From contig NZ_BBUL01000084.1 of the NCBI RefSeq assembly GCF_000953825.1, positions 1 through 64,000 of the forward strand: DNA of 64,000 bases, in the 5' to 3' direction. Position 1 is the stretch's first letter, and each line of letters starts with the position of its first letter. Shown here piece by piece: positions 53,549-61,691 of the stretch. The stretch is from Cellvibrio sp. OA-2007 (lineage in GTDB: Bacteria; Pseudomonadota; Gammaproteobacteria; Pseudomonadales; Cellvibrionaceae). The position numbers were made by a program, and so were the translations under genes. The notes beneath the pieces are model-generated. The model searched no databases, was not told where the DNA came from, and saw nothing but the letters and a program-made list of their open reading frames with translations.

Positions 53549-53592
53549 CAAGGCAATGAACCGGTTTTTATCGCGGACTTATGCAAGGGAAA
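53543..53592 (+). repeat. Partial attC-like site
   Basis: TCCTAACAAGGC at the gene end is a classical attC opening. The expected GTTAGG closing box is missing before the next gene (the sequence reads ...TTATGCAAGGG), so the site seems degraded. Confidence 0.4.
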
Positions 53593-53599
53593 GAGTGTA

Positions 53600-54019
53600 G
53601 TGAATCAAAAAATTGAACCACTGGATGAGACCGACTTGGAATTGCTCGCGGAATACCGGAATTGGCTTTTTGGCCACTTTGATGATCCGCAACAATATGA
53701 AGAACTTTCATTCAAGTTGTCGCTAATCCAAACTATTATTGACAATAAGTGGGTTTTAAAAGAAGAAAATTTTAAACTTCAAGCGCTAGGTGTTTGCTTT
53801 GGTGACGCACTTGAGCAAGAAGTGCAAGAGTTAAGTTGGGTTGCAGTAGATGACGATTTTGGTCGTGATCCCGCGTTACGCTGGCTCAACACAAACACTC
53901 TAGTTTTTCCTAGAACCGCAGTATCAAAAAGAGTAGAAGACGACATAGAAATTGACATATATGAAATGTTTGGTGGCTTTCAAAAAGCAATTAAAAGCGC
54001 ACTTGAAAAGCAGGCATAA
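53600..54019 (+). CDS. DUF3806-type cassette protein
   Basis: 139 residues from GTG 53600 (GGGAAAGAG upstream). The conserved run ALGVCFGDALEQEVQELSWVAVDDDFGRDPALRWL followed by VFPRTAVSKRVEDD matches DUF3806, a small soluble family of unknown role often found in integrons and islands. It lies between a degraded and a perfect attC. Confidence 0.72.
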   Translation: MNQKIEPLDETDLELLAEYRNWLFGHFDDPQQYEELSFKLSLIQTIIDNKWVLKEENFKLQALGVCFGDALEQEVQELSWVAVDDDFGRDPALRWLNTNTLVFPRTAVSKRVEDDIEIDIYEMFGGFQKAIKSALEKQA

Positions 54020-54060
54020 CAAGCTCAAGCACCGCGCCTTCGGCGCTCGGTAGTTAGGCT
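54014..54060 (+). repeat. attC site, short form (right array)
   Basis: GCATAACAAGCTC opens and AGTTAGGCT closes. Inside, ACCG-CGCC-TTC-GGCG-CT-CGGT forms the stem with a TTC loop. It is the classical 47-bp attC, overlapping the stop of the DUF3806 gene. Confidence 0.9.
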
Positions 54061-54089
54061 CATTAAAATCCACCAATAGGAGAGTAAAA

Positions 54090-54485
54090 ATGAAAGGCAA
54101 TCCGGTTGTTCACTTCGAAATTTATGTTCATGACATTGAAAGAGCGAAAGCGTTTTACGAAAATATATTTGATATTACGCTTGAACAAATTCAATCACCA
54201 ATTCCAGAAATGGACATGGAAATGTGGGCATTCCCAATGGATAAAGAGGCGCCTATGAGCAGTTATGGTGCTGGAGGTATGCTTGTTAAAATGGAAGGTT
54301 TTGAACCTGGTGGCAGCGGAACGTTAGTCTATTTTGGGTGTGATGACTGCGCCATACAGGCAGCTAGAGCTGAAAAATTTGGCGGCAGCTTATTCCAAGA
54401 AAAAACATCTATTGGTGAGCACGGGTTCTGCGCTTTAGCACGTGACACTGAGGGAAATTTAATTGGCTTTCACTCAATGGCATAG
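54090..54485 (+). CDS. VOC-family (glyoxalase/bleomycin-resistance) protein
   Basis: 131 residues from ATG 54090 (GGAGAG site). VHFEIYVHDIERAKAFYENIFD and later LVYFGCDDCAIQAARAEKFGGSLFQEK... ARDTEGNLIGFHS show the paired beta-alpha-beta-beta-beta motifs of VOC metalloenzymes. Metal ligands His8 and a C-terminal Glu are plausible. VOC genes are frequent integron cassettes (fosfomycin or bleomycin resistance relatives), but the substrate here is unknown. Confidence 0.85.
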   Translation: MKGNPVVHFEIYVHDIERAKAFYENIFDITLEQIQSPIPEMDMEMWAFPMDKEAPMSSYGAGGMLVKMEGFEPGGSGTLVYFGCDDCAIQAARAEKFGGSLFQEKTSIGEHGFCALARDTEGNLIGFHSMA

Positions 54486-54596
54486 GGCCTAAAGAGCAAT
54501 CAAAAAGATGGTTTTTAAATTGTTTTTTGCCACTTTGTTTAGCTCCACTTTATGGGAAAGTCGCAATTTAAAAACCTCCATTTATCGCAACGTCAC
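54486..54596 (+). repeat. attC-like site with degenerate ends
   Basis: GATGGTTTTTAAATTG (54507..54522) pairs with CAATTTAAAAACC-T-CCAT (54564..54581). The ends read GGGCCTAAAGAGC and CGCAACGTCAC, one or two bases away from the CCTAACAAGC/ACGTTAG boxes. Confidence 0.6.
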
Positions 54597-54608
54597 ATTT
54601 AATCAGGA

Positions 54609-55283
54609 ATGAAGATTGTGCAATTTTTTGAAGATGGCTGTGAAATTGTTAAAGACTTCATTTCAGAAAATTGGCGTTCCACAATTCTTAACGAAATAGA
54701 AGCTTCAGCAGTTTCAACTGAGGTTGGTGGCGTTAGAAATATCAATAGAAAATTGAAAACGGTAGCTGAATATCTCAACTCTATTGAGTTTAAGGAAAAA
54801 GCATGCGCCTTTATTCCTGCAAGTGCCCAACTAGTAAGGGCGATACTTTTCAATAAATCACCTCAATCAAATTGGTTTGTAACTTGGCACCAAGATAAAA
54901 CAGTCGCTGTTTCAAGTAAATTTGAGGAGCCTGGTTGGGGAGCTTGGAGTGTAAAAGAAAATACTCTGCATGTTCAGCCTCCTTTGGCTGTTCTAGAGGG
55001 CATGGTTACCATACGCATTCATTTAGATTCAACACCGAAAGAAAATGGTTGTTTAAAAGTTATTCCAAACAGCTACAAATTAGGTATATTAAATCCTGAT
55101 CAAATAAACGAAGTGGTTGCTTCCGAAAAGGCCCATTATTGTGAGGCTGAAAAATGTGCTGCTCTTATAATGCGCCCACATTTGCTACATGCTTCTAGTA
55201 AGAGCTCTGAGCCAAGTAATAGACGTGTGCTACATTTTGAATTTAGTAATTGGAAATTACCAAGTGCAGTGTGTTGGGGCTGA
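54609..55283 (+). CDS. Phytanoyl-CoA dioxygenase (PhyH)-like protein
   Basis: 224 residues with the Fe(II)/2-oxoglutarate oxygenase pattern: WFVTWHQDKTV (His and Asp ligands), VTIRIHLDSTPKENGCLKVIPNSYK and the distal MRPHLLHASSKS...RRVLHFEFS (His ligand and 2-oxoglutarate Arg). It should hydroxylate a small molecule. It follows an attC-like site, so it is a cassette gene; a hairpin (AAATGCGA/TCGCATTT then T run) lies right after its stop. Confidence 0.82.
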   Translation: MKIVQFFEDGCEIVKDFISENWRSTILNEIEASAVSTEVGGVRNINRKLKTVAEYLNSIEFKEKACAFIPASAQLVRAILFNKSPQSNWFVTWHQDKTVAVSSKFEEPGWGAWSVKENTLHVQPPLAVLEGMVTIRIHLDSTPKENGCLKVIPNSYKLGILNPDQINEVVASEKAHYCEAEKCAALIMRPHLLHASSKSSEPSNRRVLHFEFSNWKLPSAVCWG

Positions 55284-55284
55284 A

Positions 55285-55325
55285 ATGCGAAGCTCTGGGA
55301 TTTTCTTTGCCATCGCATTTTTAAT
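55285..55325 (+). terminator. Stem-loop after PhyH-like gene
   Basis: AAATGCGA and TCGCATTTTT form an 8-bp stem with a 22-base loop and a T run. It serves as terminator or as a degenerate attC. Confidence 0.5.
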
Positions 55326-55391
55326 TTAGGTATTGATTGTCTATCGATTGGTTACGTGAAGGTTTTGAATCGCTATCTGAAGCAATGTTAT

Positions 55392-55422
55392 GTTGCGGTT
55401 CGTTCCTCACCGGAAACCTACG
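55392..55422. repeat. Palindromic repeat, copy 3
   Basis: GTTGCGGTTCGTTCCTCACC followed by GGAAACCTACG is the same repeat as at 16849..16880, in inverse orientation and slightly diverged. It borders the right cassette array. Confidence 0.55.
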
Positions 55423-55501
55423 CAAGTGCCGACACTGGTTGCTGACTGAACGTTGCCGCGATGTGTGAGATGCTTTTTCCAACGTGACAAGGAATAAATG
55501 G

Positions 55502-55789
55502 ATGATTAATGAGTTAAGGTTATTTTTGGCGGTGCTGTTGTTTTGTCTTGGGATCTATCTGGTCTGGGATTTATGTTCAGCTGGATTTGACCTTATTATT
55601 TTGGTTTCATCTCTGCTTTGTTTCGTTGTGGCTCATTATATTAAACCAAAGCCTGACGATAGGGATGACTCATCGGTAGTGTTGGATGTGTTGGATTTTA
55701 TCGTTGATATTCCGTTCAGGGCGATTTCCATTTTTCTTAGGGCGATAAGCAAACCATTTAAAGGCGATGCTGGCGGTTTTGATTTGTAG
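55502..55789 (+). CDS. Small membrane protein
   Basis: 95 residues from ATG 55502 (AAGGA site). Two N-terminal hydrophobic helices (LRLFLAVLLFCLGIYLVWDL and IILVSSLLCFVVAHYI) are followed by a cytoplasmic tail (KPKPDDRDD...) with an amphipathic segment. No family is recognised. It lies past the last attC-like site and may be either the final cassette or a chromosomal gene. Confidence 0.6.
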   Translation: MINELRLFLAVLLFCLGIYLVWDLCSAGFDLIILVSSLLCFVVAHYIKPKPDDRDDSSVVLDVLDFIVDIPFRAISIFLRAISKPFKGDAGGFDL

Positions 55790-55862
55790 GGGGATTAAAT
55801 TGAATGCCAAAAAAATCGCCTTTTTAATAATATCTTGCGGAAAAAACAGGCAAGGCTGAGAT

Positions 55863-56234
55863 TCATTCAGCAGCGTTAATAAATTTCACCGGCTTCTCCC
55901 ACACCGCTAACACCACGCAACCTTCCTCGCTGAAAATTTCATGGCTGCTGGTAGCGGGATTAATTAAAAAAGTACCTGCGTGGTAGTGGCCGCGTTCGTC
56001 GCGTTGGCTGCCGCGCAGGATTAATAAAAATTCCATACCCACATGCAAGTGGCGGGGAATGTGCGCGCCGGGTTGGTAGCGGAGCAGGGCGCAGGAACAT
56101 CCTTGTGCTGGATCCCCGTGTAGGGGCAGCATGTCCACTCCTTTGCGAAAGCCCTGCCAATTCAAAGTGTGCGCATCAAAATCCATCGACATTACATTTT
56201 CCCACACCAATTTTTTTCCTGCGTGTTCCTCCAT
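55863..56234 (-). CDS. ChrR-like cupin protein
   Basis: 123 residues with a single cupin barrel: LLRYQPGAHIPRHLHVGMEFLLILRGSQRDERGHYHAGTFLINPATSSHE. The His-x-His and Glu metal ligands and a second His are all present, as in ChrR anti-sigma cupins and small dioxygenase-like cupins. It is the last gene of the five-gene amide-catabolism operon, 3 nt after the BiuH-like gene. It may be an isomerase, a binding protein or an accessory enzyme. Confidence 0.82.
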   Translation of the reverse strand: MEEHAGKKLVWENVMSMDFDAHTLNWQGFRKGVDMLPLHGDPAQGCSCALLRYQPGAHIPRHLHVGMEFLLILRGSQRDERGHYHAGTFLINPATSSHEIFSEEGCVVLAVWEKPVKFINAAE

Positions 56235-56237
56235 GTG

Positions 56238-56927
56238 TTACTCCTGGCGTTCCAGTGCGGCGAGTAAATCGGTTGAGCTGGCGACGGCGCCGAATACGCC
56301 GCCTTGCATATGAATCATGGCAAGTGCTGCTTGGTGATTGGCGGGGTCGGTCGCGGCGCAGCAATCGCTGAGCAATACGCATTCAAATCCACGATCATTT
56401 GCCTCGCGCATGGTGGTGTGTACACACACATCGGTGGTGATGCCGGTGAGAATTAAATTGCGAATTTTTTTGGTGTGTAAAACCATTTCCAAATCGGTTG
56501 CATAAAAAGAACCTTTGCCGGGTTTGTCGATAATCACTTCACCCGCGATGGGCGCAAGTTCAGGAATAATTTCCCAGCCGGGTTCACCGCGAATCAATAT
56601 TTTTCCGCAGGGGCCATCATCGCCAATGCCCGCGCCAATCTGGCGCGAGCGCCAGCGTTTGTTTGCGGGCAAATCGGCGAGGTCGGGGCGGTGGCCTTCG
56701 CGGGTGTGGATGATATGAAAACCGGCGGCGCGCATCGCCGGTAATAATTTCCGCAGGGGTTCAATCGGCGCGCGGGTCAGGTTGATGTCGTAACCCATGC
56801 TATCTACATAACCGCCTTTGCCGCAAAAATCCGTTTGCATATCGATAATAACGAGCGCGGTATTGTCGGGGCGCAGGTCGCCATCATAAGGCCATGGGTA
56901 AGGTGTGCTGTCCAAATAAATCGTCAT
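56238..56927 (-). CDS. biuH: Biuret amidohydrolase-like cysteine hydrolase
   Basis: 229 residues of the isochorismatase fold. The catalytic triad is visible as Asp in VIIDMQTDF, Lys in [10 protein letters not shown] and Cys in TDVCVHTT. The N-terminal [32 protein letters not shown] and [16 protein letters not shown] strongly recall biuret hydrolase of Rhizobium leguminosarum. That enzyme turns biuret into allophanate. An allophanate hydrolase is not in the window, so a related amide substrate is possible. It is 9 nt after the permease gene in the operon. Confidence 0.75.
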   Translation of the reverse strand: MTIYLDSTPYPWPYDGDLRPDNTALVIIDMQTDFCGKGGYVDSMGYDINLTRAPIEPLRKLLPAMRAAGFHIIHTREGHRPDLADLPANKRWRSRQIGAGIGDDGPCGKILIRGEPGWEIIPELAPIAGEVIIDKPGKGSFYATDLEMVLHTKKIRNLILTGITTDVCVHTTMREANDRGFECVLLSDCCAATDPANHQAALAMIHMQGGVFGAVASSTDLLAALERQE

Positions 56928-56936
56928 GATGGCTCC

Positions 56937-58526
56937 TTAGTGCGCGGGCTCGATAACATCGGTCGCATGGTTTTCTTGCGGCGCGATGCTGGATACCACG
57001 CTGAATTTTGCGCACGCAAATAACACCCCGGCCACTGCAAGATAAGCGAAAGCAACTGTGGGTGACTCGGCTATGCCAATCTCCTCACCGTGCATTAATC
57101 CGAAAAAGGTCAGCGCGGCACTGGCGCAGGCAAACAGCCCGGCTTTCACAAAACTGCGGTCGATAATAAATGCGGTAATCGCCCCGAGCATCAAGCCGCC
57201 TAGAATGGCGCCGCCGCCCAATACCGATAAACCTTCATAGAGCACGCCGTTTTGCGCGAGCTTATCCAAGCCCACGGCGGCAGCATTGGTGCCTGCGGCG
57301 CCGAGCACATTATCAATTTGCAATTTGCCCCAAGCGGCGAGGTGCGGCATAAGCGACACAATAATTGCTGGCGCGTGAGATTTGGGTGTCTCCTGAAAAG
57401 CCTGGGAGCCAATCAGCATGCCTATGTAGAGCAGGATGGGCGAGATGGCGACCAGCGGAATCGCCGAGGAAAACACCGCGATAATGCCCAGCCAGCACAA
57501 CACTAACACCGCTATTCCCGTCACTGCCGAATAACCAATACCGCCGCCCATGGATTTCCAGCCGGGGTGGCCAATATAAACCGCGTTGATAAACGGGTTG
57601 CCCATGCAGCAGCCGATCAAACTGATTACGCCGTCGGCGGTGAGTACGCGGGTAGTGGGGTAGCTATCGCCCGCCACTGCGGCGCTCTCGACGTTATCCA
57701 TGGCTTCAACCAAGTCATAGATACCGAAGGGAATTGCCGTCACCAGAATGATTCCAATAAATTCAAAGCCGGAAAATACGTGGTCAACTGCAGGTAGCGG
57801 GACGGAAAAACCAAAACTGGTGAGCGATTGGGTGAGGCCTGCCAATGAGAGGCCGCCAAAGTTGAGGCCGATTGCAGTAGAGCCCCAGGCGATTAAGGTG
57901 CCCACGGCGATGGCGACCAGCCCGGCGGGTATGCCTTTAAAGTAGCGCACACCGCCAAACCAGCTCAATAAAATAATTGCAAAACAGACCAGCCCGATCA
58001 CCGGGGTCATAAACATTTCCAGCGCGGGGCGCAGCGAAATAAACGCGATCGACACCCCGGCAAGCGTGCCAAGCAAGGCGGCGCGCGGGGTAATTTTGCG
58101 GATGTAGGGCGCGATGTAGCCGCCGATCATCAACACAAAACTCTGCACAAAAACCCAGGTCAAGCCCGCCTCCCAACCTTTGATCGGGTCGCCGGTGGTG
58201 AGGCTGATGGGCAGCATAATCACAAATACCACCACAAACATGTGCGGCACGCTGATGCCCGAAGGCAGGGCGCAGACATCGGTGCGCCCGGTTTGCTGCG
58301 CGAGTTTGTAGGCGAGGTAGGCGTAGTAACTGGTGCTGAGAAACATCATCAGCCCCACGGCGGGCAGGATGCGGCCAAACACTATGTCGTCCGGCATCTG
58401 CAGTACAAAACGCAGCAGTGCGGTGAGCACCAGCAGATTTACCAAAATATTGGTGCCAAAACCAAACAGGGCATTCCAGTCGCCCGGTTTCCAGAGTTTT
58501 ACCGCTGTGTTGATGGTGCTATTCAT
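56937..58526 (-). CDS. NCS2/AzgA-like permease
   Basis: 529 residues with about 12 to 13 transmembrane helices. The N terminus WKPGDWNALFGFGTNILVNLLVLTALL and the internal ALPSGISVPHMFVVVF, AIPFGIYDLVEAMDNVESAAVAGDSYPTTRVL segments match a branch of the nucleobase/xanthine-uracil permeases. It takes up a purine-, pyrimidine- or ureide-like compound. Placement between two amide hydrolases suggests it imports their substrate, for example biuret or triuret. Confidence 0.82.
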   Translation of the reverse strand: MNSTINTAVKLWKPGDWNALFGFGTNILVNLLVLTALLRFVLQMPDDIVFGRILPAVGLMMFLSTSYYAYLAYKLAQQTGRTDVCALPSGISVPHMFVVVFVIMLPISLTTGDPIKGWEAGLTWVFVQSFVLMIGGYIAPYIRKITPRAALLGTLAGVSIAFISLRPALEMFMTPVIGLVCFAIILLSWFGGVRYFKGIPAGLVAIAVGTLIAWGSTAIGLNFGGLSLAGLTQSLTSFGFSVPLPAVDHVFSGFEFIGIILVTAIPFGIYDLVEAMDNVESAAVAGDSYPTTRVLTADGVISLIGCCMGNPFINAVYIGHPGWKSMGGGIGYSAVTGIAVLVLCWLGIIAVFSSAIPLVAISPILLYIGMLIGSQAFQETPKSHAPAIIVSLMPHLAAWGKLQIDNVLGAAGTNAAAVGLDKLAQNGVLYEGLSVLGGGAILGGLMLGAITAFIIDRSFVKAGLFACASAALTFFGLMHGEEIGIAESPTVAFAYLAVAGVLFACAKFSVVSSIAPQENHATDVIEPAH

Positions 58527-58577
58527 GGTCTTGTCCGCTCCTGTTTGTAATGTGGGCTAGCAAGGATCTAAAACTGG

Positions 58578-59264
58578 TTATGACATGCTGACGGAGTGTT
58601 CGGATGAGAGCGCGGCAACCACCGCTGCACTATCGCTCACCCAGCCAAAAATCCCGCCCTGCGCTGACACCATGGCCAAGGCAACGCGGTGGAATTCGGG
58701 GAAGTAGGAGGCGCAGGCATCACTGATGACAATGCAGCGATAGCCCCGGTCATTACCCTCGCGCACCGTGGTATGCACGCACACTTCGGTAGTGACGCCG
58801 CATACCAGCAGGTTTTCAATGCGCTGCTCCTTCAGCACATCGCCCAGTTCAGTGCGATAAAAAGCACCTTTGCCGGGTTTATCGATAATGATTTCGCCCT
58901 TGATGGGTGCCAGCTCCGGAATAATCCCGTGGCCGGGTTCACCGCGAATCAGAATCCGCCCCATAGGCCCGAGGCTGCCAATGCGCAGCTCCGGTTTACC
59001 GCGCATCACCTTGGCGGGCGGGGCATCGCTTAAATCCGGCAAATGCCCTTCGCGGGTGTGAATAACCAACATGCCCAGCGCGCGCGCGGCGGCGAGCAGT
59101 GTTTGGCAGGGTGCGATGGCTGAGCGCAGCAGGCTCACATCGTTCCCTAAGCTCGCGCCAAAACCACCGGGTTCGAGAAAATCGCGCTGCATATCGATAA
59201 TCACCAGCGCGGAGCGGCTCAGGTCGAGATCAATTGCTTCGGGGTGTGCGCTCAGGCTGATCAT
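58578..59264 (-). CDS. Isochorismatase-family cysteine hydrolase, second copy
   Basis: 228 residues, paralogous to the BiuH-like protein (shared IIDMQxDF, HTREGHxPDLxDxP, ILIRGEPG, [20 protein letters not shown], TTEVCVHTT). It lacks the PWPYDG N terminus. The catalytic Asp, Lys and Cys are retained. It may act on a related amide; triuret hydrolase (TrtA) is a known relative of BiuH, so a biuret/triuret pair is an attractive but unproven idea. It starts 20 nt after the ompK gene. Confidence 0.85.
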   Translation of the reverse strand: MISLSAHPEAIDLDLSRSALVIIDMQRDFLEPGGFGASLGNDVSLLRSAIAPCQTLLAAARALGMLVIHTREGHLPDLSDAPPAKVMRGKPELRIGSLGPMGRILIRGEPGHGIIPELAPIKGEIIIDKPGKGAFYRTELGDVLKEQRIENLLVCGVTTEVCVHTTVREGNDRGYRCIVISDACASYFPEFHRVALAMVSAQGGIFGWVSDSAAVVAALSSEHSVSMS

Positions 59265-59284
59265 GGGTGAACCTCACATTCGGC

Positions 59285-60046
59285 TTAAAAAATCCACTTC
59301 ACCATCAACTCGGGAAAGTTTTCATCAACACCATCGATGCCGAACTTGTTGCGCCAGATCTGGTATTCGATGCCCGCCTGAAATACACCGGGTGAATCCA
59401 TCAGCGAGCCTACATCTAACAGCAGGCGCGGTTGGGTGATGATGTTGTCCTCGCTTGGGCCTACATCCCAGGCGTAATCGAAGAAACCTTCAAAGCTGAA
59501 TTTCGCCTTGCCAATAGCAAAGGGCATACCCCATGCCAGAGTGATTTGCTGGCCGGTATCAGTACCGAAGCTGACCTCGTTGCGCGCATACCAGTTAATC
59601 TGGAAAAAATTGAATTTGGGCAACTTGAGATCCACCGCCAAGCCGTACAGATAGGTGTGAAATCCTTCACCTATTTCGGCGGTGGTGGTGATCAGAACAT
59701 CCTGAATAATGCCTGCCGATAAATCTTTGCCTGTCATTTTTCCAAAGCTCAGGCGCGGGGAAATCTCGCCATAAAAACCGGTTTGGGTCAGTTCTCCGGT
59801 GCGGTCGGGGTTGGTGATATCCACAAAGAAAAAGTTGTCGCCGTATTTCCAGCCGCTGGCATGCTCCAGCGTAATCAGGCTGCGCTCCTCATCGCCCAGC
59901 TCATACTCAGTGCCATAGTGGTACTGCAAATTGGTGCTGCTCCAGCGGGCATCTGCCTGAGCCTGCATTGCTGTCAGGCCGAGCGGAATCAATAAACTGG
60001 CAAACACAGTGGTGCAGCGGCGCGTTAGCGGGGGCAACTGGGGCAT
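59285..60046 (-). CDS. OmpK/Tsx-like outer-membrane channel
   Basis: 253 residues. A signal peptide (cut near AMQAQA) is followed by the nucleoside-specific channel pattern: WSSTNLQYHYGTEYELGDEERSLITLEHASGWKYGDNFFFVDITN, SPRLSFGKMTGKDLSAGIIQDVLI and a C-terminal MVKWIF. It forms a small barrel admitting nucleoside-like solutes. As the first gene of the operon it supplies the outer-membrane step for the NCS2 permease. The operator palindrome lies 45 nt upstream of its start. Confidence 0.9.
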   Translation of the reverse strand: MPQLPPLTRRCTTVFASLLIPLGLTAMQAQADARWSSTNLQYHYGTEYELGDEERSLITLEHASGWKYGDNFFFVDITNPDRTGELTQTGFYGEISPRLSFGKMTGKDLSAGIIQDVLITTTAEIGEGFHTYLYGLAVDLKLPKFNFFQINWYARNEVSFGTDTGQQITLAWGMPFAIGKAKFSFEGFFDYAWDVGPSEDNIITQPRLLLDVGSLMDSPGVFQAGIEYQIWRNKFGIDGVDENFPELMVKWIF

Positions 60047-60090
60047 GGCGATATCCTCACTGGTGGTCTTTGGGATTTTTTGTAAACAAT

Positions 60091-60102
60091 GTTGTATACA
60101 AC
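60091..60102. promoter_or_regulatory. GntR/FCD operator GTTGTATACAAC
   Basis: A perfect 12-bp palindrome with the TTGTATACAA core known from FadR-subfamily (FCD) regulators. It lies 45 bp upstream of the first gene of the operon, with the GntR gene divergent from it. Confidence 0.7.
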
Positions 60103-60217
60103 GATGTGTTTAGCATTAGCTGTGCCAGCTTAAAAAATAAACGCTGGGTGAGATCCTAAGTTGATGAAATATTGATGGTTTTCGCTGGAGCTAGGGCGGT
60201 GATACGGGTTAAAAAAC

Positions 60218-60319
60218 GCGAGGTTCGGCACTTGCCCAGCACTAAAGCAATGCTTTGCAGCTAGCTGCTGCACCGCTTGAGTGCGGTGGTGGGCTGGTTT
60301 ACAAGGGCTGGAGCCTCGC
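60218..60319. repeat. Multi-arm palindromic element
   Basis: GCGAGG (60218) and CCTCGC (to 60319) close a 102-bp unit. Inside, GCCCAGCAC pairs with GTGGTGGGC and CACCGC with GCGGTG, with a further AGCTAGCT palindrome. It could be a dispersed repeat or a structured leader of the regulator gene. Confidence 0.45.
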
Positions 60320-60388
60320 CTACCATGGATTAACAGGGGGCTTGCCCCGCACGATTAGTCATCGGTTTAACCGACGGAGCATCTTCTT

Positions 60389-61063
60389 TTGACCACCCCA
60401 AAATCCGCTGCGCAACTGGTCTATGACCAGCTCAAAAAAAAGATTATCGATTTTGAAATTTACCCCGGCACCCGCCTGACTGAATCGGAAATCGCCGAGG
60501 ATTTTCAAGTCAGCCGCACCCCGGTACGCGCCGCATTACAGCGTTTGGAGACTGAAGGCCAAATCACCATCATGCCCAAGCAGGGTTGTTTTGTGCGCTC
60601 GGTGGATATTGAAACCATCAGCCAATATTACGATGTGCGCATCATGCTCGAAGCCAGCGCCGTCGAACTCGCCTGCAATCATATGGACGATGAAGATCTG
60701 GATGCATTGCAGGAAGATTGGAATGCAGAACGATTGGATGACGAATTGGATATGGAAGAAATCAAAGCGCGGGAAGAGGCATTTCACATAGGTATCGCCA
60801 TCGGCAGCGGCAATCCGGTGCTCGCTAATTATCTGCGCGATATCAACAACAATATTCGTATTTTGCGTCGTTTGGGTTTTCCCGACCGTCAATCGGTAAT
60901 AGAAACCTGCGAAGAACATTTTGCGATTTGCCAATTAATCCGCGACAAAAATAAAACCCAGGCGCGCAAAGCCATGACCAAACACATCAGCAAAAGCCAG
61001 GCCCTCGCCCGCAGTGTAACCTTGAGTCAATTACAGCAGGCGATTAAGCGGCATAAAGCTTAG
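60389..61063 (+). CDS. GntR-family regulator, FadR/FCD type
   Basis: 224 residues starting at TTG 60389, 6 to 9 nt after GGAGC; no ATG precedes the DNA-binding domain, so the TTG must be the start. The N-terminal winged helix is TRLTESEIAEDFQVSRTPVRAALQRLETEGQI. The C-terminal helical FCD domain (YDVRIMLEASAVELA... AFHIGIAIGSGNPVL... EEHFAICQLI) binds a small-molecule ligand and metal. It is divergent from the amide-catabolism operon and surely controls it through the GTTGTATACAAC site. Confidence 0.93.
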   Translation: MTTPKSAAQLVYDQLKKKIIDFEIYPGTRLTESEIAEDFQVSRTPVRAALQRLETEGQITIMPKQGCFVRSVDIETISQYYDVRIMLEASAVELACNHMDDEDLDALQEDWNAERLDDELDMEEIKAREEAFHIGIAIGSGNPVLANYLRDINNNIRILRRLGFPDRQSVIETCEEHFAICQLIRDKNKTQARKAMTKHISKSQALARSVTLSQLQQAIKRHKA

Positions 61064-61122
61064 AAATAGCGCGATTATTTGATCGGCAAAAAATTATTTT
61101 TTGAAGTTTATGGATGAGATTT

Positions 61123-61581
61123 ATGGCTGATGTAGTAATGAATTTTGGCGATGTCGCGCACGCCATCCAGCTTGCACTGGCGCCAGTATTTTTGCTTACC
61201 GGTATTGCCGGTTTGTTAAATGTAATGGCAGGGCGTCTTGCGCGTATTATCGATCGTGGGCGGAGCCTTACTGAACAGGAGTTGCCACCACATTTTGAAA
61301 ATAATCCGGATATCTTTCAAAAAGAATTGAGTCGTCTTGAACGGCGGCGTCGTTATGCCAGTTTAGCTATTACCGCCTGTACCTGTTCGGCCTTGTTTGT
61401 ATGTACCGTTGTGGCAGTCATTTTTTTACAGGTAATGTTGCAGGTAGAATTTAAATGGGTGATTAGCTTTTTGTTTACTGCTGCAACGCTAACCCTGGTG
61501 GTAGGGCTTGCCTATTTCTTGCGTGAAGTACACTTGGCAACCCGCACGGTGCGTATACAGGTTATCGCGCGGCAAAAGTAA
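61123..61581 (+). CDS. DUF2721 membrane protein
   Basis: 152 residues from ATG 61123 (GGATGAG upstream; ATG 61114 is an alternative). VAHAIQLALAPVFLLTGIAGLLNVMAGRLARIIDRGRSL followed by a charged segment RLERRRRYASLAITACT and two more helices is the DUF2721 pattern. It is an inner-membrane protein of unknown function, common in gammaproteobacteria. Confidence 0.88.
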   Translation: MADVVMNFGDVAHAIQLALAPVFLLTGIAGLLNVMAGRLARIIDRGRSLTEQELPPHFENNPDIFQKELSRLERRRRYASLAITACTCSALFVCTVVAVIFLQVMLQVEFKWVISFLFTAATLTLVVGLAYFLREVHLATRTVRIQVIARQK

Positions 61582-61691
61582 ACGCGTCCTTATAGATTTG
61601 GCTGTTTAAGGATTATTTTACGGTGTTGTTATGTCGCGTGTAGTGGTACGGTGCTAGTTTTGGTTGGCATTTAACCAAAAAGGATAACAAC

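Larger units (their letters stand above)
60047..60388. other. Divergent control region of the amide operon
   Basis: 342 bp between ompK and the GntR gene. It contains the operator at 60091..60102, a multi-arm palindromic element at 60218..60319 and the small palindrome TCGGTTTAACCGA just before the regulator. No ORF is supported. Confidence 0.6.
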
